This document shows positions 23,695 through 31,550 of a DNA stretch of 64,000 nt, in pieces (the stretch's first letter is position 1; each line of letters begins with the position of its first letter). The position numbers and the translations under genes were made by a program. The stretch is taken from NCBI RefSeq assembly GCF_900099815.1, contig NZ_FNCW01000011.1:1-64000 (forward strand), in the 5' to 3' direction. The notes under the pieces were generated by a model. The model saw only the letters and a list, made by a program, of their open reading frames with translations. It was not told where the DNA came from and ran no database searches. Source of the stretch: Psychroflexus sediminis (GTDB lineage: Bacteria > Bacteroidota > Bacteroidia > Flavobacteriales > Flavobacteriaceae).

Positions 23695-24515
23695 TGAGTA
23701 AAGAATTTCAAAAGATCACAGAGCAGTCTTCAAAGTACAGACATCTGGAAAACATGTCGACCCATGAACTTCTGGAAAATATGAATACAGAAGATCAGTT
23801 GGTGCCATTAGCTGTTCAGAAAGAAATTCAGGCCATTGAAAGCCTGGTGGACGTGATCGCAGAACAACTTCAGAAGAGAGGAAGGTTATTCTACATCGGG
23901 GCAGGAACCAGCGGCAGACTCGGCATACTGGATGCCAGTGAGTGCCCGCCCACCTTTGGAGTTTCTGCTGACCTGGTCAACGGCCTCATCGCCGGGGGCG
24001 ATAAGGCGATAAGAAAAGCGGTAGAACATGCCGAGGACGACACCGATAAAGCCTGGAAAGACCTTGAAAACCATCACATCCATAAAGAAGATGTGGTGAT
24101 AGGTATTGCTGCTTCTGGAACTACCCCCTATGTTATTGGCGGCCTGAAAGCCTGTCAGCAACATGGAATCATAACCGGCTGTATAGTTTGTAATCCCAAT
24201 TCACCCATTTCAAAAGTTTCCGATTTCCCGATCGAAGTTATCGTAGGACCTGAGTTTGTCACCGGGAGTTCCAGAATGAAAGCTGGGACAGCACAAAAAC
24301 TGGTCCTGAATATGATTTCCACCTCAGTGATGATCAAACTGGGGCGAGTAAAAGACAACAAAATGGTAGATATGCAACTGAGCAATGCCAAACTCAAAAA
24401 GCGCGGAAGCCTTTTGATTTCTGAAGCTTTAGGAGTTTCTGAAGAAAAAGCTGCAGAATTATTGAAACTCCATGGAGGTGTAAGAAAAGCAATTGACCAT
24501 GAAACACACCAATAA
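23694..24515 (+). CDS. murQ: N-acetylmuramic acid 6-phosphate etherase
   Basis: 273-aa SIS-domain lyase that removes lactate from MurNAc-6-phosphate to give GlcNAc-6-phosphate. The sugar isomerase motif GAGTSGRLGILDASECPPTFG spans 69-89 (signature split around the catalytic Glu83), and the second catalytic glutamate is E114 in AEDD. GSSRMKAGTAQK is the phosphate-binding motif. The length is slightly shorter than the roughly 298-aa E. coli enzyme. It is the downstream step to the NamZ-like muramidase at 3.3 kb; a MurNAc kinase or PTS is not in the window. Confidence 0.95.
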   Translation: MSKEFQKITEQSSKYRHLENMSTHELLENMNTEDQLVPLAVQKEIQAIESLVDVIAEQLQKRGRLFYIGAGTSGRLGILDASECPPTFGVSADLVNGLIAGGDKAIRKAVEHAEDDTDKAWKDLENHHIHKEDVVIGIAASGTTPYVIGGLKACQQHGIITGCIVCNPNSPISKVSDFPIEVIVGPEFVTGSSRMKAGTAQKLVLNMISTSVMIKLGRVKDNKMVDMQLSNAKLKKRGSLLISEALGVSEEKAAELLKLHGGVRKAIDHETHQ

Positions 24516-24723
24516 AGAAACCTTGGCCAAAGGCGTAAGATTTCTGGCCGGGGCTTTACCCCTGGCCTTTATAGGCCCTGCTGTGGTTTTTAGTGCCTTC
24601 AATAATCAGGATAAACCTTTGTACTGGTTTATTCTGATTTTGGGAATTTTAGCCTGTGCGGGAGCTATTTATTTAATGTTTCGGGGTATTAAAACCCTGA
24701 TGAGAGCCTTGTTTGACGATTGA
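24499..24723 (+). CDS. DUF6095-type small membrane protein
   Basis: 74-aa protein counted from the ATG at 24499 (the frame also has a TTG two codons earlier). Two membrane helices at about 12-32 and 40-62, with a short cytoplasmic tail ending LMRALFDD. It matches the small DUF6095 proteins found in Flavobacteriia; no function is known. It overlaps the end of murQ by 17 bases, so it is coupled to it, and is the last gene of the rightward run. Confidence 0.8.
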   Translation: MKHTNKETLAKGVRFLAGALPLAFIGPAVVFSAFNNQDKPLYWFILILGILACAGAIYLMFRGIKTLMRALFDD

Positions 24724-24732
24724 TACAGGAAT

Positions 24733-25629
24733 TTACTCCTTAAATGGCTTCTTAAGCTGATTCCAAAAGTCCTGAGGATAGTTTTCATCATTTTCAAACC
24801 CAAGTTCAATATCCTTTCCATTCTCAGGAACATGAGCTGTTCCAAAGAGATAATCCCAAAGACTCAAGCTTAAGCCGAAATTCATGCCGAAGGGATGCTC
24901 AACCGGTAAGGCTTTAGAATGATGCCAGATATGCATTTTGGGATTGTTAAAGATGTATTTAAAAGGGCCATAGTCCCAGCCCAGATTGGCGTGATTGAGG
25001 TGACCTATCAAAACGCCAAACATGTGTACGATAAAAAATTCCTGGATCCCAAAGCCAATCATGGCCAGAGGAATATACTGAATCGCTTTATAAATGAGGG
25101 TTTCCATAAAATGAAATCTGAACTGAGCAGCAAAGCCCATTTCTTTGACGCTGTGATGAACTTTATGAAACTTCCACAACCAGGAACGTTTATGCAACTG
25201 AATATGTACATTCCATTGTATAAAATCAGCTACCAGAAACAGGATTAAAAACTGAGACCAGATCGGGAAATTCTGAATATGAAAGGCTATTATATTTTCA
25301 ATACCGAATAGACCCAGAAAATCATTAAACAATTCTACAAATACGTTGGATATCGCATTATAACCTATGAGCGAAAAAATAAAGAAATTGAAGAACACAT
25401 AAAAAACATCAAGCCAGAAGCCCTTGCGAATAATTTTCTGATCTTTTCGCCAGGGAATGATGATTTCCATAGATAGCACCAAAACCGATAGACCAATCAG
25501 CCACCAAAAGTAATTGGTGAGCGATGGGTTTTGAATTTCATTCATCAGGTAGTTAAAATAACCCGAAAATGAATTCAAAAAAATGTCTGTATATTTTTCC
25601 ATAATCTGTTGCAAATTTAAATCCTCCAC
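24733..25629 (-). CDS. Sterol desaturase / fatty acid hydroxylase family membrane protein
   Basis: 298-aa di-iron membrane oxygenase family member (the translation may begin at the internal ATG at 25602). Several membrane helices lie between residues 35 and 150. The histidine clusters that bind the di-iron centre are present: HIQLHKRSWLWKFHKVHHS, HLNHANLGWDYGP and HIWHHSK. The family hydroxylates or desaturates lipids; the substrate is unknown. It converges with the DUF6095 gene with 9 bases between. Confidence 0.88.
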   Translation of the reverse strand: MEDLNLQQIMEKYTDIFLNSFSGYFNYLMNEIQNPSLTNYFWWLIGLSVLVLSMEIIIPWRKDQKIIRKGFWLDVFYVFFNFFIFSLIGYNAISNVFVELFNDFLGLFGIENIIAFHIQNFPIWSQFLILFLVADFIQWNVHIQLHKRSWLWKFHKVHHSVKEMGFAAQFRFHFMETLIYKAIQYIPLAMIGFGIQEFFIVHMFGVLIGHLNHANLGWDYGPFKYIFNNPKMHIWHHSKALPVEHPFGMNFGLSLSLWDYLFGTAHVPENGKDIELGFENDENYPQDFWNQLKKPFKE

Positions 25630-25765
25630 TTGAGTTCTTATGTATCATAAATCACAATAGTCTTTTAAATTTTAAACTGATAATTAAGCTTTATTATTTT
25701 TTAAATTTACCCTGTCATCCTATTGAAAAGTCTTATTTTTAGACGAATCGAATACAAACCAAGCC

Positions 25766-26524
25766 ATGGATTTTAAAAATAAAAATGTTTTAATCACAGG
25801 AGCTTCAAGAGGAATAGGTAGAGCTACCGCTATAGCTTTTGCCAGCAAAGGGGCTAAAGTAGGGATCAACTTTAAAAGCCGAATCGATGAAGCTGAAAAA
25901 ACACTTGCCGAACTTTCTGGAGACGGACATGAACTTTTTCAATACGACATTTCAAAAAAAGAAGAAGCCGCAGCACTCATCGGTGATTTTATAAATAAGT
26001 TTGACAAAATAGATGTGCTGGTTAATAATGCAGGAATTGCGATCTCTCACAACCTGGAGGAGGTAAACTTTGATGACTGGACGTCGGCCTGGGAAAAAAC
26101 GCTGCAAACCAATCTTTTCGCTGCAGCGAACCTGTCTTATATCGTGGCCCGGCATATGATTAAGGCTGGAGGCGGAAATATCGTTAATGTGTCTTCCAGG
26201 GGAGCTTTTCGAGGTGAGCCTGAGCAGCCCGCTTATGGCGCAAGCAAAGCCGGTCTTAATGCCTTAAGTCAGTCCCTGGCCAAAAAACTGGCTCCCCATA
26301 AGATTTACGTTGGCGTGGTAGCGCCCGGGTTTACAGAAACAGACATGGCAACCGAAACCTTAACTCCTGATGAAAGAGAGACCATGCTCAATGAAACTCC
26401 GTTTCATAGGATGGCCAAACCTGAAGAAGTAGCGCATGCCATTTTATTTCTGGCCTCAGATGAAGCTGCTTACTCATCCGGGAGCATCATTGACGTGAAT
26501 GGGGCAAGTTATCTGAGAAGCTAG
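25766..26524 (+). CDS. SDR family oxidoreductase (FabG-like)
   Basis: 252-aa classical short-chain dehydrogenase. NAD(P) motif TGASRGIGRA at 11-20, NNAG near 89-92, catalytic serine in NVSSRGAF, and the YGASKAG motif with catalytic Tyr and Lys near 156-160. The C-terminal GSIIDVNGASYLRS is typical of 3-oxoacyl-ACP reductase-like members, but substrate cannot be assigned. It appears monocistronic and converges on a small methyltransferase gene (3 bases apart). Confidence 0.92.
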   Translation: MDFKNKNVLITGASRGIGRATAIAFASKGAKVGINFKSRIDEAEKTLAELSGDGHELFQYDISKKEEAAALIGDFINKFDKIDVLVNNAGIAISHNLEEVNFDDWTSAWEKTLQTNLFAAANLSYIVARHMIKAGGGNIVNVSSRGAFRGEPEQPAYGASKAGLNALSQSLAKKLAPHKIYVGVVAPGFTETDMATETLTPDERETMLNETPFHRMAKPEEVAHAILFLASDEAAYSSGSIIDVNGASYLRS

Positions 26525-26527
26525 CAC

Positions 26528-26971
26528 TTAAAATTTGGGGTAAAACCGGCCGGTCTTTGATTTGTAGGCTTTATAATCGTCAAACATAGATTCAAGAAGG
26601 GATTCTTCATAGTTTGTTTTGTAATAAAACAAGACTAAAATGGCCAGACTGATGCAAAGCTTATAACCATCACCCAGCCAAAACGAAAAGCTGAACATAA
26701 AAATCAAAATTCCTGTATACATAGGATGTCGGCTTAGCCTGTAGGCTCCGTTAGTGATGAGTTTGGAATTTGGCTTAGGGGTGGGAAATGGAGACAGATG
26801 CAAATTCATTTGCAAAAGCGCTGCCACGGAAATAACGACACCCACCATACCGAGATAAAACCACAGGAAATGCTCCATAAAGCTGATCGAAAACCAGTGA
26901 ATGTCGAGAAAAAATGCCAGTATCAATAAAAACTGAACAGCGACCAGACTTATGTCTTTGATTTTGGGCAT
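26528..26971 (-). CDS. Isoprenylcysteine carboxyl methyltransferase-family membrane protein
   Basis: 147-aa integral membrane protein with about four helices. The C-terminal SAM-binding signature of the ICMT/phospholipid methyltransferase family is present: GAYRLSRHPMYTGIL (near 91-105) followed by NYEESLLESMFDDYKAYKSKTGRFYP. Bacterial relatives methylate lipids or small hydrophobic substrates, and the acceptor here is unknown. It is divergent from hemN, with a 115-base gap that carries the FNR-type site. Confidence 0.82.
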   Translation of the reverse strand: MPKIKDISLVAVQFLLILAFFLDIHWFSISFMEHFLWFYLGMVGVVISVAALLQMNLHLSPFPTPKPNSKLITNGAYRLSRHPMYTGILIFMFSFSFWLGDGYKLCISLAILVLFYYKTNYEESLLESMFDDYKAYKSKTGRFYPKF

Positions 26972-27033
26972 GTGGTCTTTTTATACAAATATACCAATCC
27001 TTTTTTGCACTATTTTGTTTTTTTACAGTTTGC

Positions 27034-27045
27034 TGATTATTATCA
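27034..27045 (+). promoter_or_regulatory. FNR/CRP-type operator upstream of hemN
   Basis: TGAT-TATT-ATCA is an exact match to the core of the FNR/CRP consensus TTGAT-N4-ATCAA. Its centre (27039.5) lies about 43 bases upstream of the start point predicted from the -7 box at 27069-27076, the usual position of a class II activator. There is no TTTG -33 element, as expected for an activator-dependent promoter. Confidence 0.7.
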
Positions 27046-27068
27046 TTTTATGAGATTAAAGCGCTCAG

Positions 27069-27076
27069 TATTTTTG
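27069..27076 (+). promoter_or_regulatory. Predicted -7 box of hemN
   Basis: TATTTTTG, an exact TAnnTTTG, 11 bases before the hemN ATG. The start point is predicted near 27083. Confidence 0.6.
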
Positions 27077-27086
27077 AATAAAAGCA

Positions 27087-28436
27087 ATGTACATGCAAGC
27101 CTTAATTCAGAAATACAATGTTCCGGGACCCAGATACACAAGTTACCCAACGGTTCCCTTTTGGGATGAATCCACTTACACTAGATCTTCATGGATCAAA
27201 AGTTTACAAAAAGAGGATGCATCACGTGAAATAAGCTTGTACATCCACCTTCCATTTTGTGAAAGCTTATGTACGTTTTGTGCCTGCAACAAACGCATCA
27301 CCAAAAGACACGAAGTTGAACTTCCCTATATAGAAGCCTTATTGAAAGAATGGAGCATGTATCTTGAGATTCTTCAGGAAAAACCAGTTTTAAAAGAAAT
27401 ACATCTTGGAGGAGGAACCCCTACTTTTTTCGATCCAGAGCATTTAAAATATCTTTTAGAAACCATCAAGGGCTCCTGCGAACTGCCGGAAGACATTAGC
27501 TTCAGTTTTGAAGGACATCCCAACAATACCACAGTAAATCATCTTAAAACCTTAAGCAGTCTCGGCTTTGACCGGGTGAGTTATGGCATTCAGGATTATA
27601 ACCCCAAAGTCCAGCTCGCTATACACAGAATACAGTCTTTTGAAACCGTCAAAAGCATCACAGAGCAATCCCGTGCTTTCGGCTACAAGTCTGTGAGTCA
27701 TGACTTAATTTATGGTTTACCAATGCAAACCCTGGAAGATGTCATCGCTACCATAAATAAAACCACCGCCTTGATGCCAGACCGCATTGCCTTTTACAGT
27801 TATGCCCATGTTCCCTGGACCAAAGGAAACGGTCAGCGCGGCTATGATGAAAAGGATTTACCCTCGGCAAAATTAAAACGCCAACAGTATGAGATGGGTA
27901 AGAAAATGCTTGAAGAAAAGGGCTATATCGAAATTGGTATGGATCACTTCGCTTTACCAGAGGATGAAATGGCCATCGCTTTTCAAAATAAAAGCCTCCA
28001 CAGAAACTTTATGGGGTATACCACAACCAAAACCGACAAAATGATTGGACTTGGTGTTTCTGCCATCAGCGACAGCTGGTTTGGCTTTTCTCAAAATCAA
28101 AAAAACCTGAATCAGTATTACGACAGCCTGACACAAAATGAATTACCCGTGTCCAGAGGTCACATTTTAGATGAAACTGATCTTATAATCAGAAGAAAAA
28201 TCTTAAATTTAATGTGCCACTTTGAATCGAATCTGGATGGATTAGATATAAATACCCAATTAGAGATAAAAAATGACTTAGCCGAATTTGAATCTGATAT
28301 GCTATTGACAGTGCAAGATGACTTTATCCGAGTAAACCCCGCTGGCAAAGCTTTTATAAGAAACATATGTATGGCATTTGATTTAAGGTTAAAAGCTAAA
28401 AAATCAGAATCACAATTATTTTCAATGACTATTTAA
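27087..28436 (+). CDS. hemN: Oxygen-independent coproporphyrinogen III oxidase
   Basis: 449-aa radical SAM enzyme of the HemN type, which oxidises coproporphyrinogen III to protoporphyrinogen IX without O2. The iron-sulfur motif CESLCTFCAC gives cysteines 58, 62 and 65 for the cluster, with the extra C67 typical of true HemN rather than HemW. GGGTPTFF and SYGIQDYNPKVQLAIHR follow as SAM-binding and substrate motifs. Control by an FNR-type site fits a need for heme at low oxygen. It is 10 bases upstream of the UspA gene, so probably co-transcribed. Confidence 0.96.
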   Translation: MYMQALIQKYNVPGPRYTSYPTVPFWDESTYTRSSWIKSLQKEDASREISLYIHLPFCESLCTFCACNKRITKRHEVELPYIEALLKEWSMYLEILQEKPVLKEIHLGGGTPTFFDPEHLKYLLETIKGSCELPEDISFSFEGHPNNTTVNHLKTLSSLGFDRVSYGIQDYNPKVQLAIHRIQSFETVKSITEQSRAFGYKSVSHDLIYGLPMQTLEDVIATINKTTALMPDRIAFYSYAHVPWTKGNGQRGYDEKDLPSAKLKRQQYEMGKKMLEEKGYIEIGMDHFALPEDEMAIAFQNKSLHRNFMGYTTTKTDKMIGLGVSAISDSWFGFSQNQKNLNQYYDSLTQNELPVSRGHILDETDLIIRRKILNLMCHFESNLDGLDINTQLEIKNDLAEFESDMLLTVQDDFIRVNPAGKAFIRNICMAFDLRLKAKKSESQLFSMTI

Positions 28437-28446
28437 ACCTACCACT

Positions 28447-29280
28447 ATGAAAAAAATACTTGTTCCCGTTGATTTTTCAACACCCTCCGAAAACGCACTT
28501 AAGGTTGCGGCAGAGCTTGCCAAAAGAAACGATGCTGAGCTTCATGTATTACACGTGATTGAACTTGCAGAATCGCTTTTCGGCGCAGAACAGTTTAATG
28601 TCAATGACGAACAGATCGTTTTCTTCATGAAACTGGCCAAGGAACGTTTTGAAAATTTCTTAAAAAAGGACTATTTGAAAGGCATTGATCTTATAGATCA
28701 CGTTGAACCTGGATCTACTTCCATAGCCATCAGCGAAGTCGTGGAAAAAAATAATATCGATATGATCGTAATGGGCTCCAGTGGTTCATCAGGTTTAGAA
28801 GAGATCGTCATCGGCTCAAACACTGAGAAGGTTGTCAGATATTCTGAAGTTCCTGTCCTTGTCGTTAAAAATGAGATTAAAGACATCTCTATTAAAACTG
28901 TAGTTTTCGCTTCTGATTTTGAATTAGAAAATATTGAACCCTATAGAAAAGCAAAAAAATTTGCTGAGAGTTTTGATGCAAAAATGCAAATGCTTTATGT
29001 GAATTTACCTGGGAATCAATTCAGCAGTACCCTGGAAATTCAAGAACAGATGCGCGTGTTCCTCAACAAAGTGGAAATGCCACTTAACAAAAAAAATATT
29101 GAAATCTTCAATGATTACAGCATTGAACAAGGAGTTATTAATGGTGCAGAATATCTTAAGGCCGATCTGATTATTATTCCAACGCACGGAAGAAAAGGAC
29201 TTTCCCATTTCTTTAACGGCAGTATCAGTGAAGATGTAGTCAATCATTCAGATCGTCCTGTCCTGACATTAAAGATTTAA
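28447..29280 (+). CDS. Tandem universal stress protein (UspA)
   Basis: 277 aa with two Usp domains. Domain 1 (about 1-145) begins MKKILVPVDFSTPSENAL and ends with the ATP-binding-type motif MGSSGSSGLEEIVIGSNTEKVVRYSEVPVLVV. Domain 2 (about 150-277) begins KTVVFASDF and ends with HGRKGLSHFFNGSISEDVVNHSDRPVL. Such tandem Usp proteins are commonly induced by oxygen limitation. It is the second gene of the hemN transcript and ends before a bidirectional terminator. Confidence 0.93.
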   Translation: MKKILVPVDFSTPSENALKVAAELAKRNDAELHVLHVIELAESLFGAEQFNVNDEQIVFFMKLAKERFENFLKKDYLKGIDLIDHVEPGSTSIAISEVVEKNNIDMIVMGSSGSSGLEEIVIGSNTEKVVRYSEVPVLVVKNEIKDISIKTVVFASDFELENIEPYRKAKKFAESFDAKMQMLYVNLPGNQFSSTLEIQEQMRVFLNKVEMPLNKKNIEIFNDYSIEQGVINGAEYLKADLIIIPTHGRKGLSHFFNGSISEDVVNHSDRPVLTLKI

Positions 29281-29303
29281 ATTTGATAAGCCTTTTTAAA
29301 CCA

Positions 29304-29331
29304 AAAAAGCACCTTTTAAAAGGTGCTTTTT
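29304..29331. terminator. Bidirectional intrinsic terminator between uspA-like and trxA
   Basis: AAAAAGCACCTTTT (29304-29317) and AAAAGGTGCTTTTT (29318-29331) form a perfect 28-base palindrome with A/T runs at both ends, suitable for ending both the hemN-usp transcript and the thioredoxin transcript. Confidence 0.85.
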
Positions 29332-29352
29332 AATGTAATGTCTAGAAATAAT

Positions 29353-29652
29353 TTAAGAATTGGACTGTATCACCTGAACAATCTCATCTTTTTGCAGGAC
29401 TCCACTTTGTCTCCACTTTTGTTCTCCACTTTTGAAAATAATCATAGTTGGCACGCCTCTTACCTGGTATTTGGCAGCTAACTGTTCGTTTTTATCAACA
29501 TCGATTTTGATAATTTTCACTTTATCTCCAAGTTCTTCTTTGACCTCTTTTAAAATGGGGGCCAACATCTTGCAGGGTCCACACCAGTCTGCAAAGAAAT
29601 CGATTAAAACGGGAGTTTCACTTTGTATAATTTCATTAAATTTCTGGCTCAT
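29353..29652 (-). CDS. trxA: Thioredoxin
   Basis: 99-aa thioredoxin with the active site WCGPCK at 23-28 (cysteines 24 and 27) and the conserved cis-proline motif RGVPTMIIF. It reduces disulfides in the cytoplasm. The length is standard and there is no signal peptide. It is 40 bases from the CoA-transferase gene upstream and ends before the bidirectional terminator, so the two may share a transcript. Confidence 0.95.
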   Translation of the reverse strand: MSQKFNEIIQSETPVLIDFFADWCGPCKMLAPILKEVKEELGDKVKIIKIDVDKNEQLAAKYQVRGVPTMIIFKSGEQKWRQSGVLQKDEIVQVIQSNS

Positions 29653-29692
29653 AAGTATATATTTAAAATATTAACTGGATAAAATCTACTCT

Positions 29693-30976
29693 TTACACAG
29701 ATTTAAAACGCTCGTAAGCAGCCTTGGTCAGACGCTCACGCTGATCTGGATGGGCAATGGAGATTAAGGCTTCCGCTCTTTGTTTTAAATTTTTGCCGTA
29801 AAGATTAACCACACCATATTCAGTAACAATGTAATGAACGTGAGCACGTGTTGTCGTCACCCCTGCGCCTTCATTTAAGAAAGGCGTTATCTTAGAAATG
29901 CCTTTATTGGTGACCGAAGGCATGGCAATGATAGCTTTACCTCCATCAGATAACGAAGCGCCACGAATAAAATCCATCTGACCTCCCACGCCCGAAAACT
30001 GCATTTTTCCAATAGTATCCGCACAAACCTGACCTGTAAGGTCAATTTCTATGGCCGAATTGATTGCCGTTACCCTGGGGTTACGTCTAATAATCGCCGT
30101 ATCGTTGGTGTAAGCGGCTTCTTTCATGTGCACCAAAGGATTGTCATCCATAAAATCGTAAAGTTTTTGAGACCCCACTGCAAAACAGGTTACAATTTTA
30201 CCTGTTTTTACTTCCTTCTGACTTCCGTTAATCACACCGCTTTCTACCAGCGGCAAAATTCCATCTGAAAACATTTCGGTATGAATACCGAGGTTTTTGT
30301 GGTTTCCTAAATTTTTGAGGGCAGCATTGGGAATACCGCCAATTCCCATTTGTAAAGTTGCCCCATCTTCAACAAGACTAGCCACATTGGCACCGATTTT
30401 ACTTTCCAGTTCAGATACCGGTGCCTGTTCATGACCAAATATGGGCTCATCGACTTCTATTGCAAAATCCAGTTCATTCAGGTGAATAATGCCATCCCCA
30501 TGAGTTCTAGGGACTTTGGGATTGACTTGCGCAATCACCAGTTTTGCTGTTTGAATGGCTGGAATTGTAATATCCACAGATACTCCAAGCGAGCAAAATC
30601 CATGTTTATCTGGTGGTGAAACCTGAATAAAGGCAACATCCAGTGGCAAAATTGAACGCCTAAACAGTCTGTGAATTTCGCTAAGAAAAATAGGGATATA
30701 ATCTCCGTTTCCTTTTCTCAACGAATTCCTTACATTTCCGCCTACAAAAACACTGTTTATTTTGAAAGCTTTAGAATATTGCTCTTCCGAGTATGCCGCC
30801 TGTCCTTCGGTATGCATGTGCATGATTTCAACATTTTCCAAAGATTCATGTCTGGAGACCAAAGCATCTATCAATTTTAAAGGGGTCATTGCAGCACCCT
30901 GAATGAACACTCTATCTCCTGATTTTACTTTTGAAACAGCCTCTTCAGCTGTTACTTTATTGAGTTGATATATCAT
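29693..30976 (-). CDS. Acetyl-CoA hydrolase/transferase family protein (CoA-transferase)
   Basis: 427 aa counted from the ATG at 30976, where the family N-terminus (MIYQLNKVTAEEAVSKVKSGDRVF) begins; an in-frame start at 31003 would fall inside the predicted -7 box. The protein has the two-domain Cat1/4-hydroxybutyrate CoA-transferase fold, with GIGGIPNAALKNL and the C-terminal AHVHYIVTEYGVVNLYGKNLKQRAEALISIAHPD signature split near 375-410. It could move CoA between acetate, succinate or butyrate-type acids during low-oxygen metabolism. Substrate is inference. Confidence 0.88.
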   Translation of the reverse strand: MIYQLNKVTAEEAVSKVKSGDRVFIQGAAMTPLKLIDALVSRHESLENVEIMHMHTEGQAAYSEEQYSKAFKINSVFVGGNVRNSLRKGNGDYIPIFLSEIHRLFRRSILPLDVAFIQVSPPDKHGFCSLGVSVDITIPAIQTAKLVIAQVNPKVPRTHGDGIIHLNELDFAIEVDEPIFGHEQAPVSELESKIGANVASLVEDGATLQMGIGGIPNAALKNLGNHKNLGIHTEMFSDGILPLVESGVINGSQKEVKTGKIVTCFAVGSQKLYDFMDDNPLVHMKEAAYTNDTAIIRRNPRVTAINSAIEIDLTGQVCADTIGKMQFSGVGGQMDFIRGASLSDGGKAIIAMPSVTNKGISKITPFLNEGAGVTTTRAHVHYIVTEYGVVNLYGKNLKQRAEALISIAHPDQRERLTKAAYERFKSV

Positions 30977-31000
30977 ATCTTTTGATCTTATGTTAAATAA

Positions 31001-31064
31001 CAAAAATACAGACTCAAGTGCAAGTTGGCTATGACTTGAACAAAGATTTATATGATTTCAGTCA
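31001..31064 (-). promoter_or_regulatory. Promoter and FNR-like site of the CoA-transferase gene
   Basis: The minus strand has TATTTTTG (31001-31008), an exact -7 box with a start near 30995. TGAT-TTCA-GTCA lies at 31053-31064, one base from a perfect TGAY-N4-RTCA palindrome, centred about 63 bases upstream of the predicted start. That distance is close to the class I activator position (-61.5). Confidence 0.5.
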
Positions 31065-31123
31065 GTTTTAAGAAAGGTTTTTAAAGCCTAAAGTAAACCG
31101 CGATAACTTCCGAAGAAAATGAA

Positions 31124-31522
31124 TCAGTCCTTCTGAAGCTGGCTCCAGCACCACACCTGCGCATCTTTGTAAGTCGAAAACACTTCATAGGGAACAGGCT
31201 GCTTTTGAAGCAGAAAAATCATCTTCAAGACCCATTGTATGGTTTTGTTTGGAATGACGTAAGCAGTTCCTTTGCAGTAGTCCTGCATCAGGCTTGTATT
31301 TTCCTTTAACCAGTTGGCCTGCAGTATCTGATGAGAAATCCTGGGCACAACCGCTTGGCTGGCATCAAAAACAATAGCCAATTTTTGCTGGGCAAAATAA
31401 CAGTCATCCAATTCCTTTAGGTAAGCCTTAAAATTGGCATTGGTGCTTTTTTCTCCTGTGAATGTCACCGTGATAAGTGGAAATGCTGTTTGGTCAACCC
31501 TGGCGTATGAAGTCGTTTTCAA
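31124..31522 (-). CDS. Uncharacterised protein, STAS/SpoIIAA-like
   Basis: 132 aa, no signal peptide or membrane helix. The alternation of strands and helices (ITVTFTG, LAIVFDAS, GTAYVIPN, YEVFSTYKDAQVWCWSQL) resembles small STAS/SpoIIAA-like (SEC14-type) proteins of Bacteroidota, with the last stretch typical of their C-terminal helix. No catalytic motif is visible. It is 28 bases behind gltD and is probably the last gene of the gltB-gltD transcript. Confidence 0.6.
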   Translation of the reverse strand: MKTTSYARVDQTAFPLITVTFTGEKSTNANFKAYLKELDDCYFAQQKLAIVFDASQAVVPRISHQILQANWLKENTSLMQDYCKGTAYVIPNKTIQWVLKMIFLLQKQPVPYEVFSTYKDAQVWCWSQLQKD

Positions 31523-31550
31523 AATTTTTCTCTAAAATAAAAATAAACTT

